From positions 63,130,716 to 63,194,715 of the forward strand of contig NC_081831.1 in the NCBI RefSeq assembly GCF_030867095.1: a stretch of 64,000 nt of DNA, written 5' to 3'. A program made the position numbers and the translations under genes. This document shows, piece by piece, positions 34,901-46,900 of the stretch (positions within the stretch are counted from its first letter, which is position 1; every line of letters starts with the position of its first letter). Source of the stretch: Alligator mississippiensis. Taxonomy: Eukaryota > Chordata > Crocodylia > Alligatoridae. The notes under the pieces are model-generated. The model saw nothing but the letters and a program-made list of their open reading frames with translations, had not been told where the DNA came from and made no database searches.

Positions 34901-37900
34901 AATCCTGGATATGTCTGGCAATGTGAGCTCCCACGAGCTGGTCCTTTCCTATGGTCTAGCCCTGGTGAGGTAAGACTTAAACTGTTAGATACACTAAGGG
35001 ATGTGGGGAAAAAAATCCAGGGAGGGCATGATTCCCTTTGATAATTTAATTCTGTAGCTCTCCCAACAGCCAAAGTAGGGTTTGCAAATTAAGCCTTAAG
35101 AAAAAACAGAAAGAAAAATGTCTTCTGTTTTTGCACATCAAGTTATGGTAGTTTTTTCTTGTATGTAACCTACACACAGGTTTGTGAATCTCATCACTGA
35201 GCGCAAACAGAAGATATTTTACATTCCTCTGAGAAGACTAGCTAAAGAGGTAAGTATTGGATTCCTTAGTGGAGCACTTCACAAAGGAAACGTCACAGGC
35301 CCTCAAGGCCATTTAGTTTACAAACCTTATTTTTTGTGTCACATTTTTTAAAACAGCATTAGGGTTAGTGCATAGATCTATTTTGAGGGGAGAGAAAGGA
35401 TGAGGACAGTGGGCTGGGAAAAGAAGCACATTCTCATGAAGACAGCTTGCTTAGCAAAGATGAAGTAACAGTAGCATTTGGGGACTCATACTCACAGCTC
35501 TGTCTCACATGCAGGAATGGGAATAACAGCTTGGTAGGTATACCCCCTCCGATTTTCCTTGGTCTGAAGTGCTGCTTTTGATTTCTAATTCTGAAGGAGA
35601 GAAGGAAGTAGTCTCCAATGACCAACCAGGCATCAAAATATTGAACTCACTGCAGTAAATGAGTATTTTCCAACATGAACTATGGCCTAAACTGCTTCAT
35701 AGGATTAAATAATGATAAGGATCTCAGTGTGAACAGTACATCTCTTAAAAGCATCACCTAACGTTGTTGCAAACATTTCAGACCTTTGGAACTTCAAACT
35801 ACAGGTAATTCCTCCCAAACCTTTGTTTAACTTCACTCCTGCTCCAGTTCCTGGTAATTTCTCTCCTTAGTTGCATTGAGGGGCCTTTAACATGGGCTGG
35901 TCCTTAGAACTACGCAAATGACACTCTTGCACAAACTACCAGGCACCTCGCTCAAAAACACCAAGAACACCCTAACTGACCACAGGGCACAGTCACTGTC
36001 CTGCCACTGCAAGAACATAAGGATGTGAAGTAGTTTAAGATAGTCAAGAAAGGGGACCATGCTACCCTGCTGCACTGCCCCCTGTTCCCTCCCCCCCTGC
36101 CATGGAGGTAGTGGGAAGAAAATAAATAGACAAGACAAAGGTTAATCTGACTGCAAAATAGCAAACGTATAGAGGGACTAGTGTTTTACTTGAAGGTACT
36201 TCTAAAGAGTCATAGATTTTCTTGAAGGGATGATTCCTAACTAAAGTCATATTAAGGGTAGTGCGGAAGAAGAGACATCCTCATCCAAAGCTTGGAATGA
36301 AGAAGTTGATGAAGCAGAGGTGTAGGAAGGCTATTCAGACAGGCAGAGCCACAGAGAAGGATGTTCCAGGCTATAACAGGCTTTTAGTATCTAGCCTTAC
36401 TCTTGTGATTGCCATTAGATGCAACACGTGTTGTTCAGAAACAGTTGTGCTTCTTTTTAAGATGAATATTCCAGTTTGGGTTGTGGATCTTCGTCATGAT
36501 CTGACCCATGGGAAGCTGCCCCAGCTGAATGCATGCCGAAAAGGTAAGTGCCATGCTCATCCTACTTTGCATGAAAGGAACTTTTCCACCCAGGGTAAAC
36601 TATAACATCTTTCTAGTCTCCTGTGCATTACAAATTTTCATTTTTACCTGGGAGAAGTGTTATAATCTGTGCATTCTCCTTTGCCTGAGGAAGGGCGTAT
36701 GAGCCCAAAAGCTTGCAAATAAAGGATTTTTTTTTGCAACTATTTAGTTAGCCTAATAAGAGATATCATCTCTGCCAAGAGTTCTGCATATTTTTTTGCC
36801 TGTAGACCAACATAGCTAAAACATGTATCCATGCTCGTCCTACACACACAGCACATCTGCTTCCCGATCTCGGAGTCATCTTACTCTGGGATGCTCTCTT
36901 CTTGTGGGTCCGCTAGGTGGTGCTGTAATACCAGAGTCTGCTGCCCACGTAGTAGCAGGTGATAGTGAAAAGCAGTTCCTCCCAGGGGAGGCTGCAGGGA
37001 GAGTCCAGCTAGGTGGAAGTGATTGGCATGTCCCCGATAGAAGGCTGGCAGGAGGAAGGGGAAAGAATGGGGAGGAAGAAAGAAAAAGCTAGGGGATGAG
37101 ATGCAGCAAAAGGTTTCTTTCCTCAAGAGAAACCATCAGGCTTCTCCACATCTGGGTTGGGGCAGGGAAGAATGGGGGGAATCCTATCAGAGATGATCCT
37201 GCTCACTTGGTTGAAGGTTTGAAGTTCCCCTGTAGCTTAAGTCCATTTAGCTTACAAACATACAAGCATTATAAATCCCATCTGCTGGTAGCAGGGACAG
37301 AGGGTTTCAAGACTGGGGAAGCCCAGGCCCAGTCCTGTCTGAGTCCCAGCCCAGGGCGCCGAGGTGAAGCTTTCCAACTGGGTAATTCTTGCCAGCCCTC
37401 ATACCACATCCTCTATCTGCCCCTCAAGCTAGCTGTTGTCATCACCTCCCATAGTGGCAGCCTGAAGTCCTGCTACTGCTTCTCAGGCCCAGACTTTCCT
37501 CCAGACTGCATGGGCCTTCCTTTTTATCTTTCCCTTGCAGGTTGGGTCTCATTCCTGATTGATTAGTCAGAAGACTTCAGCTGACACAGGGGCCTAATTT
37601 TCCATTAGGGCTCTGGTTAACCCTTTCCTTGCTTTGTGGGGTTATTGAATCTTTCTTGAAGAGGGGGATTCTGGCACCTGATTTATCAAGGGGGGGACCT
37701 TGATAAATGAGAGAATTTTTTTAGAAGTTTTGAGAACTCATAATGCTTCTAGTGAAATAGGATATTCAGCACCTCTGAATAGATGGCCTGATTTTTAGGC
37801 TTTTAAACATATGTTGTGGAACCTGTAAGCCTCAGTCTTAGTACTGAGATGCCAGAGAAACTTGGCTAGAATCCATGTTGGATTGGGTAGTGGCATTTGA

Positions 37901-40900
37901 CACATGACTAGCAGTGAAATAGTGGCTGGAGAAATGGAGATTTTTGCTGGGCTGCTCCACCTTATTTTGGTAGTTCACTGTTCAGACTGTCTCCATCCTG
38001 TTGGTAAAAATCACCAGTTAACTTTCTGAAACTTCCACTTTTGGGACTGAAATTTCACTTGCCTCTGCCTAATACAGTGAGTTGCAAGAATGCACAAAAG
38101 CCCATGCTCCACACCTGCATGTGACACAATCCCCCAGAATGGGAATTGGTCTAATGTCCCCATCACACAAGTGTTCCTTTCTTTGTAGTCTTCTCACTTT
38201 TTATTAATGGGGTGTTGTTAATCTTAGAGTAACTTGGTTGCTAATGCCAATTAACGAAATGTTTGCTGGATTCTAATGAATGGTGAATTTCTGTTCTGTG
38301 AGGACAGAGCAAATGTGTCTTGCTGTTCACCTGCAGGATGTGATGTTGTGTTAGAGTGGCTCCGAAGAACGTACTGGAGCTGCCAGCTGGGCAATAATCT
38401 GTCTGGAGAATGTGAAGAAGAGCAGGATGAAGAGGCAGAGATGACAGCAGTAACAGAGACAGAGATGGACAGTGACACAGAGGAGGCTCAGGACCTGCAA
38501 CCTCAAGGTTACCTGAAAGACAAGGAGTTTCATGGTGGGTGTTTGAGATGAGTGAGAGATCAGTTAGTGTGCTTCTTTTGTGGCCGAATGCTCAAGGCTG
38601 TCCATTATTTCAGAGCTTTCATCTACAGCAGGGTTAACCCTTTCCTTGCTTTGTGGGGTTATTGAATCTTTCTTGGAGGGGGGTATTCTGGCACCTTGGA
38701 TTCTTGGCAGGGTGCACAACTCAAATGCTGTTGAGAGCTTCTTACAACTTACATTTTCCTGTGGAGGGTGGTCATCAGCATTATACTTCTGTAATGTCAT
38801 CTTGTCATCACAACAATTACAGGGTATGCCTGGGGGATTCTGCTGTTCTCACAGATTAAAACAGATGGTCTCCTCCTGCCTTGCCCCGTCACTGCCCACT
38901 ACCTTGCCCCTCATGGGAGTTTGTACCATTGGATGCAGTCATGGCTTCTGGTCCTGCTCCTGTTCCCAGGTAGATGCAGATCAGGATTGCAGTACAGCCA
39001 ACTCACTAAGGTGCCATACTATATAGTGTGCACCCCAATCTAAAAGTTTTTTTGCACTTTTCTTTGAAGTATCTCAGTTCAGTCACTGGAAACAAAATAA
39101 TGGGTCATGTGAACCATTGGTCCAGCACTCTTTCCTGCCTATGCAGGGGGTCAGACTCGATGATCTGTTGAGATCTATGACTCTCCTTGGCAACTCCTGT
39201 ATTATTTGAAGAGACTGCAGACTGGTAGTATAGAGTAATCAAAGGGCTGCCCAGCTGCACATGCATGGTCTTTTTGCATTTTAATGCCATATGCACTGAG
39301 TGTGAATTGAGTAGCACTTAAATATTAGCTTGTTGACTATTTAAATTCTATATTTGTGCTTCTTTCTAGAGAAGGTCAGAAATGTTCTGATATCCTACAG
39401 AAATCAGCAGTTCGGGGTAAGTCCAATTTGTTCATTAACTCTTCTAGCTCATCTTCTTTTTCTGTTGAATGCAATCTTTGTGCTTTTCTCAATATTCTTG
39501 TTCAAAGACTGAGAAACCTCTGTACAGGGAGGCTTGATTTAGACTATCTGGATGCTTGCTTGGCCAGGTCATTGTACCAAAAGTTTCAGTGTACAGAAAT
39601 CCCTGATTCCCCCTTCCCACTACACCTCTTTTCATTTCTTAAATAATCCTGCAAGCAGAACTTACCCAGAAGAGGCACACTGGTATCTGTGCCTAACTCA
39701 TGTTGCTTTGCAGTCCAGCCAGTAAACAGTGTAAATAGGGCAACTTTAACTAGTTTCCTAATAGGATGGTTTCTGAGGCATAATAGTTAATTCAGCAGCC
39801 TGTAGATGGGGTTGTGAGCATTGCAGAGGTAGGGAGAACTATGTTGTGGAACTGAGATGTGCTGTTGTCTCTGTTGGTGCTGTCTTGCATGATTCATTGA
39901 AGCAAAATGTCATGGGTTCACTGAAAAAAACCCAGAAATTTGAGTCTTTTGACTTCTGATAGGATCACAGTTTACATCATGTTGTCCATATAGGTTTATT
40001 TGAAATAATCCCACTCTTGTCTGTAGTTCCTGCATCTTTGTGGGTGCTTAGTAATTGTGCTTTTAATTACTGAACATGAAGCCCTCAGGAATTAATGCCT
40101 TAGTCTTTTTAGTGTGAGGTCTTTAGTCTGGTTTTCCTGTCATTCAGCCTGTTGTATTTTGAAGGTGACTCAGTGGCTGGGACAGCACTGGGAGTTGCAA
40201 GATCAGGATTCTTACCTTTTTTTTTCTATTTACTGAGTTTGACTGGGCACATTTTTCTCCCTTGTCTCAGGTTCTTTCCCTTAAAAAGATACATTGTTAC
40301 TTAACCTCATTCTGAGGTATGTTAAATGAATCTGGTGACAGACTGTAAAAACCCTTTAGATACGATCTGATGTGCAATCTACTGATGTCAATAGGAGGTG
40401 TCCTATTTTACTGTTGGTTTTGTGTCTCATCCCTTGAGAGCTCTTCATCCGTTTCTGTAGAAAGTAGTTTTCCTGTGACACCTTCTCATCCGCACCCTGA
40501 AGCCAAGAGACCATTCAGTTAACCATAGGCGAGAAGCCAGTGGGCAGTCTTGCAGCAAGTTTCAAAATAGAGTCTCAAATTTTTGAGGCATATGTTAAGA
40601 TGACATGACATCTCTTTTCTAGTTCCTCAGGACCTTGGAAACATTGCATTCTTGGGTCATGTGTAAATACATAACTTCTGTCTGAATGTTGCTAGTGTTA
40701 AAAGTAACACCCAAGCTTATTAGAACTGTAATGTCACATGGAAAAAATACTTTACTAGTTTATTTTGTACATTCCCCAGTACTTCATGGAGGAAAAATGG
40801 TGAAACAGATGACACAGTGACTTCCCATTTTAAAAGGGCAATAGAGGGGAGAGGAAAAAGTTTGAAACTGAATAGCAAAATGTGACTATATAACTGCAAG

Positions 40901-43900
40901 AACTGGCATGGAGGGAGAGGGAAGGGGGCTGTACATCACTTGAAGTAACTATATTTTTTCACTCATTGCTGGAATTTCTAGGTGATGTCTGGCATTTTAG
41001 GCTGCCTATATACGTGCTTGGGCAGGAGGGGGGTTGCATTCTAATTAGAATGGTTCCTGGAGATCCACTCTAATTAAAACACCTCGCTGTCACGTACATT
41101 AAGCCAAGCCCCTGCAGGTTTAAAAATGGCCACAGGACACTTTATCTAAGCTTCATTCAACAAGATTTAGTTAAAGCGCCCCAGCAGCCTTTGTTAAACC
41201 TGCAGGGGCTTAAACACGTGATGGTGAGGCCATGCTGGAGTGTTTTAATTAGAACATGAACCAACACATGCATAGGCAGCTGTAGTGTCTTCTTGGCTGA
41301 ATGGCCGTCTTCTGAGAATTCCCCAAATTTGGTGCAAGACTTTGAAGGACACGCACAGCAGTGCTTTCTCAGTGACAGATACTTTACTTTGGGCACCTGA
41401 GTCCTATTTCCACATTTTAAACTTTTCTCTTGGTTTCGTGACATCTCCAGAAACAAAACAACATCATGACTTAGGATTGGTATGTGTAGTGGGCCATGGG
41501 GAAGTGTCCTGCTGTGATCATCAAGTAGCTGAGCTAATTTTTTATGCTTCCTCCTGCAACTGCACTTTCTACATATGCTGTTTTTTGAGTTCCATGCATC
41601 TTGTTCGTTGCTCTTTTAATAAGATGATGTTTCAAGCCTGTGCTTCTGTACAGTGTAGTCAAGTGGTAGAATGTAGCTAGGCGTCGAAGAAGAATCTTCC
41701 AAGTGTGTGCTGGATATTATTGCCATTTGAAAAATTTACTGTCAAACAAAAGGTTTTGATCTAAACTAATAGAAGCGTCTTTCATTCTCTGACTACTGTT
41801 TGAAGGCATTGGGCTGAAGCTATAGGGGAGACCACATGTGTCTGGTCTCAAGATAAGTCTAGTTTCTTGTGTGGAGGAACACAAGATTATTTGTTGTTTG
41901 TTATCCAGAAGGATGGATAATAATAACTTGCCTACACCTCCTTTAGTAACCTTTAGAAGGCATGGTTGTAGCTGGTTGCCTGACCTCTGGGTTTTTGTTT
42001 CTTTTAACATGGAATTGGAAGAAAAACTTCTGTCCGACTTTTTTTAGGGAAGGAGTTCTGTTATTGGCTCTTGCAGAGTCAAAGATAATGATACTCAATT
42101 GATGTCATGGAACTAGTGTCTTTAAGGCAATTCTGATGCTTGGAAAAAGAAAGCTCCCTTCCGTTAGCTGGAATTTTGTCTGGAGTCTTAAAATCCTTTC
42201 CATTACTACAGATTTAATTTTAAAATGCAATGTGGTAATGGATGGTGGTAGCCATGTTTGTTCTTGTGTAGTTTTGACAGAAGGTCTTTTACTGATGTCA
42301 TTATATTATCTCTAAAGACTTCTCTTAAACTAATGTTTCAGTGTTCCATAATGAATATCTGTGATGTCTTGCTCAGCATTTTGGAGGTTGCATTGTAAGT
42401 AAGGTCTTTCTGATGGCCCCAAAGGTGATTAATGTTCTTCTTCTCTTCTTTGCCATCCAATCTGCAGGCAGATTTTTTGTAAAACACTCACATTTTATCC
42501 TTAATCCACTTCATATTTATTAAGTCTTACATTAGCATTACATGTTCACGAGGTCGCAAGAACTACACAGTTAATTGGGGTGCTTTACTGAAAAATCATT
42601 TCTAAATGGCACACAGAACATATCTGCTTGAGTGGGGAGGGAAGGACAGTCAGATGTGGGACTACTGTCCTGCTCTTGCTCCATCCAATTTGTCTGGGCG
42701 TTTCTTTGGGATTGGGATTCCAAAGCCACTCTTCCTCCTTACCCGCTCTTATTACATGGACATAATACAATTTAGTTTAATTTAATGGTGAAAAGGTTGA
42801 CTAGATAATGGGCCTTTTTGTCACATTAGTGGCCCATGCTATTACTGAGCAGAGGAGGAAGTGACAGTACCAATTCATAAGGTGGGGGTTGTTCTAATGG
42901 TGCTACTCAGGGTCTTGTGTCCTGAAGGAAAGTAGGAAAGATGGAGAGTGAGAAGTAGGAAAGATGGAGAGACTTGCCATAGTTGCTCTGTGTAGGAGGA
43001 GGAAAGCTGCTTGTTTTTGTTGTTAAAACTCTTGGCTCATCATGGGATGAAATTCTGCAGACTTCTCTATTATCTTCCCTCCTCTGCTGCTTCCGTAGTG
43101 CTGGATATGCCCAAGTGGAATTTCCATTTGTAACCAAAATCACATGCAGTGAGGTCTGACTTCACCACAGCCCATTCAAGAAGCTCCACATGACTGATAC
43201 TTGATGAAGGAAGTTCTGACCAGGGGCTGCAGATTCAAGCCACAGCAGCAATTGTGTGTGGTTTACTCATGGGCTTGGTTTGGGGTTTTGGTAACAACCT
43301 GTTTCATATGCTTGTTTTAAAGAGGATGCTTTCTTATTTGTAAGACTGCATTGAAATAACAAACCTTGAAACCTTGAGACATTATGGAAATAAATAAGTA
43401 TAAAGGGTACAAAAAAACATATGACTAGCCTAGAACTGCACAGAGAATTAGAAGCAAAACTAAGATTAGATATCCGGTATCTTGTGACCCAGTCTCATAC
43501 TTCCATATCAACTTCATTGTGCCTGGAGCTTGTGTTGACCCTAAAATCAGATAAGTTTCCATCTAAACTTCTTTATTTAAAAATTAATATGTGGCTCATT
43601 AAAAAATAAAAGATCATGTTTGATAACACCAGCCAACAACAAGCTTAATGCAGACCCAAATGTTTTTGTTATACTGGTTCAATGCCAGTTTTAATTGTCA
43701 GTGGGTGTATCTACATGTGCACTTTACTGTGGAGATGACTAATTAGCTCGGCAGTAAAGTATCATAGTCTACATATGCATCAGTATTAGGGTGCAATAAA
43801 CTAACTCCACCAGAAGATAGTACTGTTGGGGACTGTACTGTGTTATGGCCGAGTAATTAACTGCAATCAAACGCTTGTGTAGATAGTGACCATGGGTTAA

Positions 43901-46900
43901 AATTGCACCCAGTCAGCCCATGGAGCAGGGGGCCAGAATCCTGCCTGCCACATAGCCACACAGCTCTTCCTGTTTGGCTCTCCTGTGCCTCAGCCAGGCT
44001 CACTGCCACCTAACACCACCAACCAGGGCCCGGGGCTGACTCCCTGAGCCTGCTGCCAGCTTAGGCCTGCTCCACCCTGCCTCAAATTGATGCTGTCCTG
44101 GGCACATGTGTAGATGCTGCAGTCAGGAACATTGTACTCCGTCCAGCTCAAAGTTCACTGGAGTTTATCAAGCCACATTAACTGCATGTGTAGATGCACT
44201 CAATGTCAAACAGCTGGTATGACTGACTGATATCCACTGTTTTGAAGCCTTTTATGTTAATTTTTTTCCCTTACATTTTTGTATTGATATGTCGAGTAAG
44301 CATTTTCACAAAACGGGGTAATTAAATGGACAACAAACTGAAGTGATGGAAAGAAATAGAGACTTTTCTCTGAAACTCAACAGAAGCAACATTGTTAACA
44401 GAGGAGCGAGATTTGCCTTATTATTATTTTTGCAAGACTTTCATCATGGTGGTGCAGCAGGTCAGTCCTAACCTGGCTGACTTAGAAACAACCTTCCATG
44501 TAAAGACAGTGTTCCAGTAACCTAATATTATTTGCCCCAGGCAAGGATTTTGAGTTAGATGCTTCATTGGGTACAAGTAGTTCTTACATCCCTATGTTGA
44601 TGAACTAGAGACATTCTTGAATGGGCTGCTGTTGATAAAATGGATAGTCTGAAATTCCAAATAGGACTGTAAAGTGGGAAGTGCATTCTCTGTAAGGTCC
44701 ATGAATAGAAACATGCTTGCAGACAAATTAATCTCTGGGATCAAGATCAGGGGTGAGTAAAATACAGCCCGCGAGCCGGATCTGGCCCACCAGGCCATTC
44801 TGTCTGGCCCATGGGACCCCTAAAAATTTTAGAAAATATTTATCTGCTCCTGGCTGCCTGTCAAAGGTGACATGATACCCCCAGGGGTAGTAGGACCCAG
44901 GGGGAGCCAACATCAGGAGACAGGAGCCCAGCCCGCCCCACTCCTAGCCAATTCCCTGCTTTCCTGAGCCTGCCCTGTTCCAGCACCCTGTGGCTCCCAG
45001 CTGCATTGCTGGACCGGGAGCACGGGCCTGCACCAGTACCGTGTGTGTGTGTGTGTGTTCATAGGGCGAGTGCCACACGCACACCCCACCATACACATGC
45101 ACCCATACCTGCTTCTCACTGCTTTGCACACAGACCCCCATACCTACCCACACTCCACGTATCCACACCCACATGCTCCCTCACCCCACATCTATCCCCC
45201 CCACATCTATCTACCCCCACATCCTCCCTTACACTCCACACACCCACAGCCCCCCACAAACATACCCCCCCACACAATATACAGGAATAAGACTTGATTT
45301 TAAGCTATTATATACAGTCACCTCTATGTGTACTACACAAACGCATGTAAATCAAAACAAAAATATTTTTTGAAATCAAAGTAATGAATGTTTTAGATGT
45401 TCACTTTTTAGAATATAATTTGGTATTTTTCTGGTTCCAAGATGGAAAAACCCCTTGCTGAAAGGAGTACTTCTGGGGGCAAGGGGAGGGACTTCTAGTG
45501 GCAAAAGTCAGGGGTTAGGGAGCGGAACTTCCAGTCCCAAGATGGCAACCAGGAGGCAGGGCACCTGTCAAGTGGCGGAGCTGCCAATGCAGCCCTCGAC
45601 AGCTTGCCAAAATTCGATAAGCGACCCTCTCCCCAAAATTTCCCGCTCCTGAGCAAGACCATAGCAATCCTCATCTGAAATTTGGAGTTCAACCAGTTGC
45701 TTAGACAACTTCCTGGTGCAAGTGTTGGAGCAGCCAGCTAGGGGCCATGCTCTTCCTGACATGCTGCTCACAAACAAAGAAGAAATGGTGGGAAATGTAG
45801 CAGTGGATGGAAACTTGGGCAGTTGTGACCACAAGATGATTGAGTTCAGGATCTTGAGGAAAGGAAGGATGTGGAGCAACAGCATAAGGACCATGGACTT
45901 CAGAAAAGCAGACTTCGGTTTGCTCAGAGAACTCAGGGGCAGGATCCCCCGGGGAGTCCAGGAGAGCTGGCTGTGAGGGCCGTCCCGGGGGGTGAATTGG
46001 GGCGACTGTTCCAGGCCCCACGCTTTGGGGGGCCCCACAGAGCTGGGTGGAGTGGCCGCAGCGACTCTGTGCTGCTGTTGCCACCGGCTTTGTGTCCGGC
46101 TGCTCGCTACCCGCCTGTGGCGGTGGCTTCTTCGCATCCAGGGCGTGTGGGATAAGGGCAGGGCCCTGCATGAGCATTATCTCTTATTAATGCTGTTTTG
46201 TCTCATGCAGGTGTTTCAGGAGTTTCAGCCCTTTGGGAAGGCCCAGAAAGTCTGGTGTAATCCTTCCTCTGAGGTGGAGTGGATCTTAGCCCAGATCAAA
46301 GACTTGGTGCAAGAAAACAGGTATGGTCCCAAGAGAGAAGCACCCTCTACCCCAGGGAGGGCCCCAGTCCTGAAGAGTGCCTTATCTACTGTTTTCTAGT
46401 ACCATTTTACTTAGGAGTGCACTAATAGAGATTTTGGGGGCCGATACCAATAGCCAGTTTTTAAGGTGGCATATGGGCTGATACCAATCTGATTTCCAAT
46501 ATGGCTTGGAGAGCTGCGTCCAGCTGGTAAGTCTGTTGTGGTGGAAGGGGAGTGGGGAGGGAAGGGGCATGGGGAGGCAGATCAAGGCCCCTGCGGTGAG
46601 GGAGGAGTGGGACTGGGGTTTGGGCTGGGGTAGGCACTGTCCAGCTGGGGTGGGGCAGGGCGTGGTACAGAGCTGCAGCTTGTCTGGAGGAGGGGGAGGC
46701 TCCCATTGCTGCGTGCACCCCAGGAGGGCATGGGGGTGTGTGCCTCTGGATCTGCATGGGCCATGGGCAGGCTGGGCTGCCGCTGCGGGCTGAGGTCAGG
46801 GCTGTGAGGGACTCTGTGCTGGGCCCCCAAAATATTGACCCAAAATTCGCCATAGCCCCCCACAGCCGCCCCTCTGAGCGCTGCCGCTGCCCGCCCTGAG

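Noticed and set aside
45568-46177. Overlapping 158- and 189-codon minus-strand frames
   Set aside because: They run through the hAT end, a CR1 fragment and a GC-rich repeat-like segment; not a gene.
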